Assembly: GCF_025024155.1 (NCBI RefSeq)
Contig: NW_026251736.1
Span: 1 to 64,000, forward strand
Direction: 5' to 3'
From: Gamsiella multidivaricata
Lineage: Eukaryota; Mortierellomycota; Mortierellomycetes; Mortierellales; Mortierellaceae
DNA: 64,000 bases
Shown piece by piece: positions 12,337 to 25,100 of the stretch (the stretch's first letter is position 1; the number at the start of each line of letters is the position of its first letter). The position numbers and the translations under genes were made by a program. The notes under the pieces are model-generated. The model made no database searches and was not told the DNA's origin. It saw nothing but the letters and a program-made list of their open reading frames with translations.

Positions 12337-14594
12337 ATGCCGAATACCGTGGAAGATCCCCCGGAGGGCTGCTACTGTATCCAGGCCCAGGCATGCCCCC
12401 ACTGGATTGAGGCCCAGATGGACCACCGCCTCACCTCTGTCAAAGAGCACTCGCACGAACGGACAAAAACCTTTGGTATGTTCAAATCCACATTCATATC
12501 AAGGACACGTGTGCCACATTAGGATGGTCCATTCGCCGCTGCACCGACTATACTTCAAATACACTGCATGCAAATACGTTGGGATGCAATTCTTCTGAGT
12601 CGTGCATATTTTCCCCCCCTCCTGTATCGGCTGTTAATAGAGCAAGATCTGGAGCAGGAGGAACATCGACCGATCGTAAGCGAGCTACAGCGTGAGGTAT
12701 GAACACTGCGTATGTCTCTGGAACAGGGAGCACTTCATAAGGGTTGATCGCACCATTGCGCGCGGGAAGACAAGAAACGAAACACATCTTCGCACGATTG
12801 GTTTCTAATGCAGTGAGAAGATGGGCGTGGAAAACAGCAACAAAAATGGACAAGGCTCTCAAGTCCAAATGCCATCTTCCCGTTGTTCCGAGGACCCATG
12901 GAATAACATGGGCACAAGCTGATATCAAGCACTGGACAATTGACAAGAAAGATACCATGCAGGATATGCACGGTCTGTGTGTAGTTCCCTGGCTGACTAT
13001 CAACTCTTTTCCCTACATTCGAAATCAGCTCAGGTCAGCAATGCAGGAGATTGAAAAGTTGGCCAAGACCAGTAGGGATCTAGCAAGAGCAAATCAGGGA
13101 CTGGAAGAGTCCTTGATGCATGCTGTCAGTGACCAAGCCAGGACAGCAAAACGGCTGCTGCTCGTATCGGGGCAACTTGAATACACGGAGCAACAGCTGT
13201 TCAATCTCACCAAGGAAGTCGACGATGGCCAAAAGAGTTCAGAGCTGTTGCGGATAGAACGCCTTAAGAGAGAAACTCTTCAGGAACGTGAAGACGCGAG
13301 CAGACTAAAAATCGAGGAGCTGCAAGACGAACTCCAGGAGGTCCAGGCATCGGAACGGACGCTGCAACAACGGCTTCACACCATTCAAAACAAATATGAA
13401 ACCTTGTCGAAGCGCCATGACAACCTTAAGCGACAGCAGCAAGAGCTGGAGCTGGCGCGGGAGAGTAAAGAGGCTCTTGCCTGGCTCAAAGAGACTACCG
13501 ACAGGCTGTGCTCTCCACCACAGGGAAGTCTTGGCCACGCCATTCAGCAGGAACGATCATCCCACGGGTCCATCGCTATCAGCATCCACCAGCGATCTCC
13601 GTCCTCCTCACCGCCTTACCCATCATCGTTTATTGACCCACCTCTGGCGGCTCAAAATCAGCTGATTTCATTGATCAAGGAACTCGCCACGACGAACTCG
13701 ACGCTACGGTCGGAACTGAATGAATACCGAGATCTGTTGCAGGACACCAGAAACGAGATGCTAGCGTTGCGTTCGCAGGTCGAGGACTATGAACAAGGAC
13801 ATGCATTCGAGAATTGTTGCGGGGTCAGAGTGGATGATGGTGACAGCCTTCACACATCTCAGAGCGCCTGGAGCACGTTGGACGTGTCCCTGGGCCGTGG
13901 GCTGGATGCTGTAAGTCATATTGGCACGCTTGGCTCTATTCCGGGATCTCCTCCTCCGTACATGACAGCACACAAGTCATCATCAAGGCACCACCGCCAT
14001 AATTTCCATCTCTCAGGTGTACGAGGCAATGTGTTTGGGGAGCTGGAGCGACTTTACAGCCAAGGGACCCAAGGATCGAAAGCCAGACGTCATGACCACA
14101 ATCACTCATCCAAAAAGTCCAAACGGAAGACACACCGAGGTCATCTGTCTAGCAACACTGGGCATTCGGAGAATCAAGCCGCGACTGTATCAACATCGAC
14201 ATCAACTTCAGAGACCAGAAGAGAATCTAATGCAGCGCCCACGAAGCTTCGAGAGCAGCACGGCCCCGATGCATCCAGTCCAACGTCGCACGCAAGTCGC
14301 AGCCGACGATCCATGTACACTGATGCTGATCTGGACATGCTGGATTCTGGTACAGAGTCGGGCGACGAAGACGACTCGGCCGGAAACTCGTCTGATATGG
14401 CCGACTCCGTGAACGGTCAAGAGGAACCAGGGTTCGTTGCGAGATTTGCTGAAGTAAGTGTACACCCATGTAGTCTTGATTTCAATGCTTCTTCCCACAG
14501 GGTGCTGCATACCTGTGCTGCACGAATTCGTGCCAAGATACATTCATTCTCAATCGATCGATATCTTTTCTTCCTGGTGTTGGCGTTCTCTTGA
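12337..14594 (+). CDS. Coiled-coil protein, unknown function (3' end unresolved)
   Basis: Exons 12337..12475, 12641..12696 and 13029 onward join in frame (MPNTVEDPPEGCYC... then EQDLEQEEHRPIV, then LRSAMQEIEKLAKTSRDL). Exon 3 encodes a long heptad-rich coiled coil (about residues 68-240), a Ser/Pro linker, a second short coil (LIKELATTNSTLRSELNEY), the segment GNVFGELERLYSQG, and a basic/acidic Ser-rich tail. Two endings are possible. Reading on without splicing gives a stop at 14592-14594 and a hydrophobic tail (DRYLFFLVLAF). Using the good donor GAA|GTAAGT at 14454 would splice it either to 14504 or onward to the exon at 15018, all in phase 0. The last option would fuse it with the next entry. 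I recognise no named family. The open frame 12744-13028 is probably intron. Confidence 0.6.
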
Positions 14595-15017
14595 CTATCG
14601 TCCGTTCTGGAAAAGGCCCTGGCAACTCTATCGCTCTTCTCAGGACCAGCATCGAGCTCTCCAGCGTAGAGGATGCGGCTCGCTGGCAGGCGGAAGGGTT
14701 CAAAGAGACAAGAGGATGCTTCGTACATGGTTTATCCCGAGCAACTCCTCGTTCTTTTCCCTTTTCCCCATCCTTGTATTTTGATATTTTCTCCACCTTT
14801 CTATTATCGCTGTCATTTTCCTTCTTCCTTCCTTTTGTTATCCTCTATATGGGAATGTAATATATATATATTGTTCATGAAGCTGCTGACTGGGTGAGTT
14901 TATTCGCTTATTGATCTATAGTGTCTATTTCTTTTTTTCCCCTCTCTTTCTATATCCCTTCCTTCGTCCTACATCGAAATGGCTCTCTAATCCTCAAATA
15001 CTTTGATCGAATTAGCA
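14595..15017. other. Linker between the two preceding coding parts
   Basis: Either an intergenic region or intron/exon sequence of one large gene. It is T/C-rich at 14740-14850, has an (AT)n run at 14860-14870, and contains a well-formed intron (GTGAGT at 14896 to TTAG at 15017). Short open frames in two phases cross 14504-14740; I could not choose between them. Confidence 0.4.
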
Positions 15018-18000
15018 GCCTGGGAATGCAGACTCGACCAAAGCAGGATCCTCGACACCACGTCCTAGTCAGCATACATCTCTGCAATCACGAGCCAGCC
15101 TAGACGAGACATTGGCTAAGAATGATGATTCAGCCAACAGCAATCTTTCGGACTCGGATCAAACTAGACCCACCAAGAACAGGGCAAGCTCCGTCTCACT
15201 CCTGTCGGCTGAGCTACAGCGAGCAACCTTATCCGACCCTAAGAATGGTTCACCAGAAGGCGAACAGAGGCAGAGGTCATTGCAGGACGAGATGCATCCT
15301 TTTGAGCAAGAAAATCCTCACTCTCCGAACGCAGGGCTAAATGCTGTTACAGAAGACCAAACTCTCGATCCGTCTTCGACCTCATGGAGCAAGCCCGGAC
15401 GCAACCGCTTCCCTCAGCATGAAAAATCCTCATCGGATCAAGGATTGACTGCACGTCAGCGACGTCGTCTCTCAGAGCCATTGCACCATCAAGCCAGCTC
15501 GACTTCTCTTCCCATGAAAAAGAACCGGCCGAGTTCAATTTACAGCGTCAAGCGACCGCGTCTGCAGGTAGACTCGCCAAGCATGCAGTGCATACATTCA
15601 GGACATGTCGCCAGCACGAGTTTGGAAGGTGCACCCGAGCTGCAGAGGTGCAAGAGCGCAGAGCTGGTGGAGCAGCTCATCGTAGAAAGACGCAATCGAG
15701 TGATGGAGGCGTGGCGAGTGGGTGTTGTAGCTGCTGCAGTGACGCAGCAGCAGGCCATTCACTCGGTCGTAGCTTTTAGTGAACATAGGAAGGACACCGA
15801 CAACATGAGCATTCGATCCAAGGCGTCTCGTAGACGCGATAAGGCGCCTCTAACCCGGGGGAGCAATGTTGCAGGACTAGCAGATGGACAAGACACCAAG
15901 GACGGTCTCGAACAGGCCCCAGGAATCCTTTCATCAAAAGATTCGGACAACACCATTAAAGATGCACGAGAATCAGAAGAACAAGCGAGGAATAGCGACA
16001 ATGAACCCAGAGCAAAGCACTCTGTAGAAAATTCAGAAAACTCCAATGCCCCTGATGGCCAGGTCGTGCCGCAGCTCACCATCGACACGACAGCGGCTGG
16101 CCTGGAGAATACGCCAACGAGACTGCTGCAGGCAGAGATCCGCAGAGGCAAGAAACGACATAGCATGCAGTCCGTAAGATCTGTCCGCTCAACTCTTCTG
16201 CGTTCCCCCCATGTGCGATCATCTCTTCCGGCCCGTGACAGGAGATTTGCCTCGGAAGCGAGCACAGCGTCAGAGGCCTTTGCAAACCGCCGCTACGATC
16301 ATGAACACAGTCCATACCAACTTCTCCATACTCTGTCATCCGACCTTCTTGAGCGTCTGGCCAGGTCCGATACACGGGAATTGAATCGTAGGCTGAGAAG
16401 AACATTCGATATCCAAGCACTCTCACAAATGTCCAACTCTGTTATCGAGAATGTACTGACCGACGTCAGCAACTTGAACGAGAGATTCCGCTGGCTGGAA
16501 GCTCAGGTGGCGGATCCGATAGACGAGTTGCTAGTGCGCGAGCCAGGAGTGGTTTCTTCAGGTGGAGAGACAGGCGCTGAAATTGAGGGTAGGGATGAAA
16601 ACGACGAGGCGTCTGAAGACGACGAAGATCTGGAGCCAGACTGGGGCTTTTCTGTGACAGAGTTCTTCCCGCTGGCCCACATGATGCAGGAGATGCTCTC
16701 TGAGATCGGCAAGCTCCGCATGACTATCAACGACCTCCAACGAAGCTATGTCCAAAAAGTGGAGCAGGATCTCATTAAGGCTGAAAAGGACTTCATGGAG
16801 GATCTTTCTTCTGGTGACGAAAGTGATTATGAAGACAACGTACCTTTTGAACCGCGGTCGGCGCAGGCAGCAGATAAGTCCGCCCAGTCCAAGAGAGTTC
16901 TCAGTATCCTAGAGCGTCCTCGCATTCTTGGATCCGCTTCGACTGGGATGTCTGGATTCTTCAACAAGGTCTTTGGAAATAGCGGCCAACATTCACATGG
17001 TGATCCAAAAGCGTCGGGAGCACAGAAGACGACAGCGCCAACAACAGAAGCTCCCAGAGTTCAACCGACCATCTCCAAGAGTAAATCAGGACTTGTTGTG
17101 GCCGAAACATCCAGGGTCTTTGCTGACTCTGCCTGGATCTCTTCACCGGGAAAGCCAGTTGGAGTCAAGACTCCAGCGCAGTCTGCTACCACAATCACCA
17201 CGGATGGGCCCCGACGCTCAGGTACAGCCGCCATCCTTGTCCCTGGATCAAGACTGTCCGCCACCACGTCCCTAGCCGCGATGGCTACAATGTCACCGGC
17301 GCGATACAACACCATCCACGTAACAGAAACATCGACAACCGCCATCGCGGCTTCATCTAACAGAATAAGAGCGATAGACATCAGCTTTAGCCCAGATGTT
17401 CTGCAGCGTGGGGCTGCTCGCTCACCGCCTACCGCGTCTCCTCCTGCTACGTCTCCCCAAAGCATTTTTTCGCGGTCTCTCCCACACAATTCGTCCCTTG
17501 GATTAATGGCGGCTGATAATGATAACATCACCACAGCGCCACCCGCACTTTCTGAGCAGAATTTGGCTCCAACATCTTTCCAGAGTCGTTCTACGATGTC
17601 GGAGGATCTCAAGTACCCCCCTCTCCAATCCGTGACTGAACCCTCTGAGTCAAATCCTAAAAGTGGAGATACCTCCTCACAGACTCCTGTCCAGGGACAG
17701 CGTTCGTCCGCTTTAAACAAGACACCGCGTTCCATCGACATCTCTGCCAGATCAGCGACACCGGCAGTGAGTGTGGTGACAAGGCACGATGTCTTCCAAG
17801 ATCACTGGGCATCGTCCACTCCGTCCTCACTGTCTGCGAATGTATCAACCGTCCCGAGTAGGGCCCAGAGCGAGAGACGAGCCACTGGAGACAGCGTAGC
17901 TATGGCTGGAGGGGCTGCTGCTGCTCTGATGGGCTCCCACAAGGCTGGTTCCTCGGCGGCATCGCTCTCGTCTAACTCGGTTACTAGTGAGACCATGTCC

Positions 18001-19074
18001 ACAGTGGCCTCTAGATTAGCCTCGAAGCCTGCGTTGATCACTCGGTCCGCCCTGACAGTAGCCACGCCCTCGACTTCGACAGTGTCCTCTCCCATGTCGT
18101 CCGCCTCTTGGTTCGATACACGGCGTCAGTCCGGTGGTCTTGGACAAGATACGGCTGCTACAAGTGAGGTGCGGACAACGTTTGATGAGCCTGGGCCTGC
18201 AACCTCAGGATCAGGTGCGGACGCCGATTCAGGAGCTAAGATCGGGAGGGAACAGCCAACGCTTCGCAAGCTTAGAACTGCGACCTCATTCCATGCAGGC
18301 ACTACACTTGGAGGACCCAACGATGTCATCACCAGGAGTTTGGGCCGGACTAGCGGACGGGAGTCAGCCTTGGCGTTCTTGCGAGGAGAGGTCCAAGCGT
18401 CGTCATTGCTGGGATCACTCTTTCAATCACAGCAGCCTCAGACACAAGCACCGGCTGGATCTTTGTCAGTTCAGAGACCGAACAACAAGTCGATCTATAA
18501 GGGCAAGGGTGTTGCCTCGGACAGTCAAGCAGACAGTGCCACTGTCAAGGTTAACGTGGAAGTATTGACGAGCGATGACATTACAGATGACCATGGTGCG
18601 GCCGAAAGAGGCAGTGCCGGAATAGAGCAGCCAGAGAGTCAGTCATCGTCCAGCCGGCCTATCTCTCAGATCGCGCCGCCCGGTGCCAACCAGTTGGGAT
18701 ATATCGCTGCACCGACGGCCAGTCTCTCTCAGAAGGCAGCCGTGACCAGCACGGCAATCACATATGTAGTGGCGACACCAGACCCCCATGGACAGGATGA
18801 AGAGGTTGGAGGTTCCCGCAGGAAAAGACAGGTCTTTGATCGGGAGTTGATCCGGGCATCTCAGAGGCGAATCCTGGCAGGAGTTCCCCACCAAGACAAG
18901 CCGTTTGTGCCGGAGGCCCGTCCACGACGAGCGCGTGCGCTCTCCGTGGACAGTGCGCAGTCGACAGAGCCCCTCAAAGCAAACGAGATCATGGATCTGT
19001 GGCGCGTTGGAGCAGGTGTCAGTCGCGATATCTGGAGAGGATTGATCAAGAAGGTCGATGGACGCGATTCATAG
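15018..19074 (+). CDS. Large disordered protein, unknown function (5' end unresolved)
   Basis: A long exon in one frame, from the acceptor GAATTAG|CAG at 15017 to the TAG at 19074, encodes about 1350 residues. An in-frame stop sits right before the acceptor and no ATG opens the exon, so at least one upstream exon is missing: either a small one between 14600 and 14895 or the coiled-coil gene upstream. Visible features are a helical segment (ELVEQLIVERRNRVMEAW), an acidic stretch, helices around 16420-16800 (SVTEFFPLAHMMQEMLSEIG), the short motif MSGFFNKVFG, very long Ser/Thr/Ala-rich disorder, and a basic C-terminal helix (EIMDLWRVGAGVSRDIWRGL). The phrases MEAWRVGV and MDLWRVGAG resemble each other and may be a repeated short motif. 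No named domain is recognised. Confidence 0.6.
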
Positions 19075-19100
19075 TGGATTCTTTTTTCTTTTTTTTTTTG

Positions 19101-19142
19101 CTGTTGTTGTTATTGTTATTGTTGTTGTTGTTGTTGTTGTTT
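19101..19142 (+). repeat. GTT-type microsatellite in the 3' flank
   Basis: Tandem GTT/ATT units (TTGTTATTG then repeated TTGTTG) follow the stop codon of the large disordered protein gene within about 30 bases. Confidence 0.7.
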
Positions 19143-19279
19143 ATTCATTACATATTAAATATCTGAAAGCTTTTGTTTGGCTTGTACGTGTAAACTTTAC
19201 ATGGATAAGAGAAAAGCAGAGGAATGACTTTGTCTTTTGAATGCGAGTCTTGATAAAGTAGCTTAGATTTGTATGTAAT

Positions 19280-21457
19280 TCAAAACAGGGATGAGGAGGC
19301 GGCGATCGAGGTCGCGATGGTCGAAGGCATTGAGGAGCTGGAGGATGGCCCGACCGTGCGCAAGTACTCTTGCAACCGTAGTTGGTCGATCAGCTTCGTC
19401 GCCGCAGGATCAAGCGTGGTAACGGTGCTGAGGCTCTGCGCAAACGCCGCGGCTACTGACAAAAGTGGGGATTCTTTATCTTCCTCCTCCGATGGTGCTG
19501 CTGCTTCTGGAACAGCTGTAATAGTTGGCGTCGTCGGTGTTGTTGTTGCTGCTGCTTTTGTTGCTGCTTCTGTTGCTACTTCTGCTTCTGCTTCTGCTTC
19601 TGATGCTACTTCTGTCGTTGTCGCTGCTCCGATATCTTTATGGCCCACAGGCTGCTCTCCAATACCTAAAGTCATAGCGTAGTCTGGCCATCTATCATCA
19701 AAAGCAGTGGAGGGCCTGACTTTGGTGACATGAGACGACAACGACGGCTCTGACGGTGCACAACTCGACTGGACCGCCACTGGATGGCACGAGGTCTTCT
19801 TGGGGGCACATAACCCATCCGAGGCCACTGCCGTTGTAGTCTCTGTTGCCACTCCTGTTGCACTCACAACCGAATGCGTGCGATGCTGGATATTCGCGGG
19901 CTCGGACCGTCGTCTGCCAGACACGATGTCACCATGATTGGGATCATTCGACGCCACAGCTGCAGCTGCAGCCGTTGCAGCGCCAAGGTTCACAAGCGAG
20001 ATCGATTGCGCCTGGCTTCCACGCACCATCGTCAGGAGCGCCTCTTGGAAGACAAAGTGATCCGGGGGCAGCGTGCTGGCTGGCACCTCGCCTGGGTTGC
20101 GGCGGTACGACGAAGTACCTCGGTTACCCAGCCTTGTATCCCCAGTAGCAGCGGTTGCACCATGTGATCCGAACGGATGCGACTGTTGTCGCTGATACTG
20201 ATGTGTTCTCGCCTGCTTTGCTGAAAGCGTGTATGGCGGCTGATGAACATAGGGCTGATGATGATGATGATTCTGCAGTGGTGGTGGTACTGCATTCACA
20301 GTATAGTACTGCGAACCGTCCTGGATCCCCGGGTAATTGGATGATGACGACGATACCACAGGGAAGAGTTGATCCGTTTTGTGTTTTGAGGTACGTCGTT
20401 TACGCTGCTGAGGAGGAGTTCCTGGCGTTGAAGCCGTCTTTGCAAGCGATGACTGGAATCGCGTCAGTTGAGTTTGATTCATGTGCAACGAAGGCAGAAC
20501 TTCTTGCCCGAGCGTCAACAGGAGGGGTGAGGACGAGAATGTGGCCATGTAGGGCTGCCCCGGTGGCATATCCTGGTGCTGCAACTCTGTGTAGCTGGCA
20601 CATGTGGCCGGTGGGAAGCCAGCTGTTGAGGAGGGTGACATTGGTAGGGTGCCGTAGATCCAGGTGGTGGCCTTGGTGGGGAGATGTCCGTCGAGTGAGT
20701 ATCGTCGGAGCTCTGTCGCGTATGCCTGGAGGCTGTGCTTGCTGTCCGTGCGCTTGTTGCTCGTGTTGATTGTATCAAACGACCCTTCTTCCTGTAATGG
20801 CCGCTTGCGAGCGAGCATCAACGGAGTCATACTTGGTGAAGAAGATGATGATGATGATGACAATGAGGACGAACTGGTACTGGTGCTAGAGCTGGAGAGT
20901 GAATAAAACCCTGGATGGATAAATGCCTCCTTGACATCTGGTTTTTTTATGTCTGTCATTGAAAATGGTTGAATATCTGATTCCTTCTCAGTCTGAATGG
21001 TAATGATGTTCACAGTCCTGCTCGCTATTGGGCAGGGTGCCTCGATGTCATGGTCAGCAATGCCCAAAAGTAACCTGAGCTGCTCAGCTTCCCAACCTCC
21101 CACATTGCAAGGTCCCTGAACGCCATATTTTTGTTCGGGGGCGAGCAGAACTACTGGATCATTTTGTTGAATGTCGTTCTCCAGCATTTGAAAGCAGCCT
21201 GGAAGCGCTGCACTGCACAGACTGTTATCGAGACTGAGGTTTAACTGTGAGAGGGTATGCGTTGCAGTGGTGTCGCGTTGCACTATGGAGTCCTGCACTG
21301 GTGTTTGCGAATTTGTGGGTGGATATGGATCCAGAGGAATTGATGACGAGGAGAAGGATGGTTCGTCTACGTTGCATTGTAACGTCGACAGGAACGATGA
21401 GAGGGAGTTTGATAAAGTAGGGTACGAGGATGAGGTAGTATTGGATTCGAGCGCCAT
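19280..21457 (-). CDS. Low-complexity Ser/Thr/Ala-rich protein, unknown function
   Basis: A single exon of 725 codons if the second ATG (21457, MALESNTTSS) is used; an in-frame ATG at 21490 would add 11 residues. I prefer 21457 because the upstream 11 residues look like leader noise. The protein is dominated by Ser, Thr, Gln and His, with an Ala/Glu/Thr repeat near the C-terminus (about 19540-19610 on the plus strand). More structured pieces include ESDIQPFSMTDIKKPDVKEA and LLSVAAAFAQSLSTVTTLDP; one basic patch (RKRRTSKHK) could be a nuclear signal. No zinc finger or other domain is recognised, and it could be a transcriptional regulator or a disordered scaffold. It converges on the upstream large gene, 205 bp between stops. 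Confidence 0.6.
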   Translation of the reverse strand: MALESNTTSSSYPTLSNSLSSFLSTLQCNVDEPSFSSSSIPLDPYPPTNSQTPVQDSIVQRDTTATHTLSQLNLSLDNSLCSAALPGCFQMLENDIQQNDPVVLLAPEQKYGVQGPCNVGGWEAEQLRLLLGIADHDIEAPCPIASRTVNIITIQTEKESDIQPFSMTDIKKPDVKEAFIHPGFYSLSSSSTSTSSSSLSSSSSSSSPSMTPLMLARKRPLQEEGSFDTINTSNKRTDSKHSLQAYATELRRYSLDGHLPTKATTWIYGTLPMSPSSTAGFPPATCASYTELQHQDMPPGQPYMATFSSSPLLLTLGQEVLPSLHMNQTQLTRFQSSLAKTASTPGTPPQQRKRRTSKHKTDQLFPVVSSSSSNYPGIQDGSQYYTVNAVPPPLQNHHHHQPYVHQPPYTLSAKQARTHQYQRQQSHPFGSHGATAATGDTRLGNRGTSSYRRNPGEVPASTLPPDHFVFQEALLTMVRGSQAQSISLVNLGAATAAAAAVASNDPNHGDIVSGRRRSEPANIQHRTHSVVSATGVATETTTAVASDGLCAPKKTSCHPVAVQSSCAPSEPSLSSHVTKVRPSTAFDDRWPDYAMTLGIGEQPVGHKDIGAATTTEVASEAEAEAEVATEAATKAAATTTPTTPTITAVPEAAAPSEEEDKESPLLSVAAAFAQSLSTVTTLDPAATKLIDQLRLQEYLRTVGPSSSSSMPSTIATSIAASSSLF

Positions 21458-22114
21458 GGCAGGAAGGAATATTGGGTGATATAGGCACAACTTTGATGGA
21501 GGAGGGAGGTTCGCTGGTATGTAGGATGAAATGCTGATATTGTACTAATCGCCCAGGCAAGAAGCAAGAGGCAAGGGCTGGGGACAATGGATAAAGACAA
21601 GGAGAAGACGACTCGACAGAAGGATTGACAGTGGAGAGGAGGAGAGGTGAAAGGGGACCAGAGTTATGGGAGCGAACAGCTCTAGTACCCAGATGATCCA
21701 CCTTTTAGGGTAGACGCAGTGATTTCGATAGAGACTTGATCGCACAAGGACGGACTCCTACGACAAGAACGAGTGTCATCATTGACATTTGGCTGACTGG
21801 CTGGCTTGCTTGCTTTGTAAAACCAGGAAACCATTTTGTTAAGACCACGGCCAAATCGGAATGGCGTTCGCTCAACCGCCCACGATTTCTTCCTTCCTCC
21901 TTCTCGCTTTCGTATAAGAACGGAATATGCATTATCAAGTCGACTGTTGGTGTCAACTTTATTTTGAAAGTACAAAAGAGAGGAGAGGGTTGAGAAGTAA
22001 ATGTATGATGAGATGCTTTGTTTTCTAAGTGTGAAGTTTTACTCTTTAAGCGTAGCCTTCTATTTGCAAGAGAGGTTAAACTAATATGCTTTCTTGCTTT
22101 TTAGCCATGCTTCA
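21458..22114. other. Intergenic, between the low-complexity gene and HMGR
   Basis: No supported gene. It holds the 5' flank of the minus-strand low-complexity gene and the 3' flank of the HMG-CoA reductase gene, which are in tandem. Confidence 0.5.
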
Positions 22115-25100
22115 TTAAGACTTGATGCAGGATCCCAGGATGGGCTCTGTTGATGATGGTGATGATGCTGGTGCTGGTGTTGATGATGGGGTACCGACGG
22201 AGGATGTGTGAGTAGCAGAGGATAATACGACTGCACTTGGAGATGAGACTGTAAGGGCCGTGCTCGTTGTCGTCGATGCCGTGATGGCTGCTGGTGTAGG
22301 CTGAGCACGGTTGTGTACCATGTGTGCTTTGACCAAGTGTCCAGCTATTATTCATCGATAAAAAAAATAAAAAAAAAAGACCAGCCAAGTTAGCTCTCTT
22401 GAACATCAACCATAGAAAACAATCTACGTTCCCTATACAAACGTAGCAGAACTTCAAACTCACCAGCAAGGGCAGCGCAGAGCGACAGCTCACCGGCCAT
22501 GACACCAGCGCAAATGATACGTGCCAGACGCTGTGCATTTGCTCCAGGGGTCTCGGGATGCGATCCACGGACACCAAGCATCTCCAACATGGAGGCCTGG
22601 GGTGGCAAGGCCGTTCCTCCTCCAAGGGTGCCGACCTCGATCGAGGGCATCGTGCAGCTGATCAGCAAATCATGGCCGTTGTTGATAGCCTTCATCAGCG
22701 TGATGCAGTTGGAAGACTCGACGTTCTGGGCTGGGTCCTGTCCTGTTGCGAGGTAAACGGCTGTCAGGATATTGGCAGCGTGTGCGTTGAAACCACCCAT
22801 TGCTCCAGCCATAGCCGATCCGATCAAGTTCTTGTCCAAGTTCAGTTCCACCAAAGCAGCCACTGTCGTCTTGAGCACATTCTCGACCACCTTGCCAGGA
22901 ATCACGGCCTCAGCCACCACAGACTTGCCGCGACCCTCGATCCAGTTGATAGCTGCGGGCTTCTTGTCCGTGCAGTAGTTTCCTGACAAAGAGATGATCG
23001 ACATAGATGGGAACTTCTCGCCCAAGATCTCCAGCGCCCGCTCACATCCTTTCGAGATCATGTTCATACCCATAGCATCTCCAGTCGTGGTCGAGAAACG
23101 AATGTATACCAGGCGGCCAGCGACAGCAACCTTGAGTTTGCGCAGACGACCAAATCGGGTAGTCGAGTTGAAAGCCTCCTGCATCACCTCCAGACCCTCG
23201 TTCTCGAGCCAATTTTTACAAGCGCCGGCTTCAATGATGTTGGGGAATTCGACACAAGGACCACGGGTCATACCATCAGCCAACAGGACAGTAGTTGCCC
23301 CGCCACCAGCATTGATGGCCTTGCATCCACGAGATGTCGACGCTATCAAGGTTCCCTCAGTCGTAGCCATCGGCAGGTACAGGACATGGCCATCCACATT
23401 GAAGGGTCCAGCAACGCCCACAGGAATAGGCATGTACCCAATGACATTTTCGCAGCACTGACCCATGACTTTGGAATAGTCATAATGATGCATGGGCAGA
23501 AGCGATGTCTCCAGAGTCTTGGTGGTTGTGGCACGAGAGATAAGGGCACGACGGATCTTGACAGCGCGGGTGAGGTCTCCCAAAGTCTTTTCGAGCGCAT
23601 ACGATGGAATCTTGTTGCTGTTCACGAGCATGACCAGCTCCTCATCCGTTACCGAAGACGCGCCTCCAGGCGACTTGACCAAGGCCAGGCACTCTTCCAA
23701 GGGACGAACCAAAGCCCAGTTTCCTTCCTTGCTCGAAGAGGACTCGACCACAGCCTTGGGCTCGGGCAAAGACTCGACCTTTTGAATCTTGACAGGTGCA
23801 GTGGACACGGCATGCGAGGGGGCAGCAATCTTAGTCGTCGTCGCCACCACGGTTGTAACAGTCGTGGTCGAAGGAGAAGACGCAGGGGCGGAGGATGGGG
23901 CTGCGGAGAGAGCAGGAGCTTGGCGAGACTGCTTAGCAACGTTAAGCAGGAAGATATTGAGCAGAAGAGATGCAGCCAATGTCAACGTGATGTACTTGGA
24001 CAAGACTGGGTCCTGGATCAGATACGACCAAAGGCCAAACATCTTTTCGAGAGGGCGCTCGGTCCATTGGGAACCTGCACTGACGACGGGAGCGAGGTGT
24101 TGGAAGGTCAGAGCAGGGGAGACCTCGACAATCATGGGCATGTCCTTGAGAGTGGATGCACGGTGAACAGCCAGCAGGCTCTCGAGGACAGGGGCGATCA
24201 CGGGGCTGGTGACATCAACTGAAGAACCAAGTGGGACACCGGAGTCGGTGGTTGTGGTTAGGGTGGTGCAGACATTGAACAAATGCATGGCGACAAATCC
24301 AACGATCATGGCCAGCTTCATCCTCGCAACGATGCGGTTCTCAGTCTTGCTAGGCGTGGCCTTTGAGACAGGGCTCTGGTTCTCCATGGTCTCAGCCCCA
24401 GTACCCAACAATGCCATCAGGGTCAGCTCTCTGAAGTAGGTGGGCGACTTGCTGCTCTCACGGATCCTGCGCAGCTCCAGCTTCAGGGTCAGAATGGCGG
24501 TGTAGAAGGTGAAAAGAATGCAGAGATCGTAGAACAGCATGAAGGCAGCGAGCAGGCAAAACTCCTTCAGTCCAGGGATGCCCGAGAGGAAACCGCAGAG
24601 AAGGACTGCGATCTCAATAGCGCAGTTGCGGATGAGGATGGGACCGACGGACTCAAGTGCAGAAACGACGTGCTTTTGGATTGACTCTGGGACATGTTCG
24701 GCGGCAAGGGTGGGTCGAAGCACAGCTTTGGAGAGAGTGTAGGCGCGCTCATAGCCGACTGTGATAATAAAAAAAGGGATGGCCTCTGAGAGTTGAATGG
24801 GGTTAACGTAAACACCCAAGTTGTGGACAGTGATGACAGCACCCATGAACGCGAATCCACCGCCGGCGAGGACAGAGAGGCCGAGTGTGAACTGCGAGCC
24901 GAGCTTTCGCATGTTTACGAACAAGAGTCCAAACGAGCAAAACATGATGAAGTAGGCGGTCAAGATAACAAAGACATCGATCGTGCTCGCTTTCTGCATT
25001 AATTGATAACATCGAAAGAAATACACATGTTAGTACAAGAAAATAAACATATAACGCAATGACCAACAATTGTGTTTTCCGGCTAATTACCTGGACCAAA

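Noticed and set aside
12744..13028. In-frame 5' extension of the coiled-coil ORF
   Set aside because: It is open by chance: exons 12337-12475 and 12641-12696 splice in frame to 13029 with good GT/AG sites, so this stretch is best read as intron.
22499..24742. Long plus-strand ORFs across the HMG-CoA reductase locus
   Set aside because: They are antisense shadows of a conserved coding exon.
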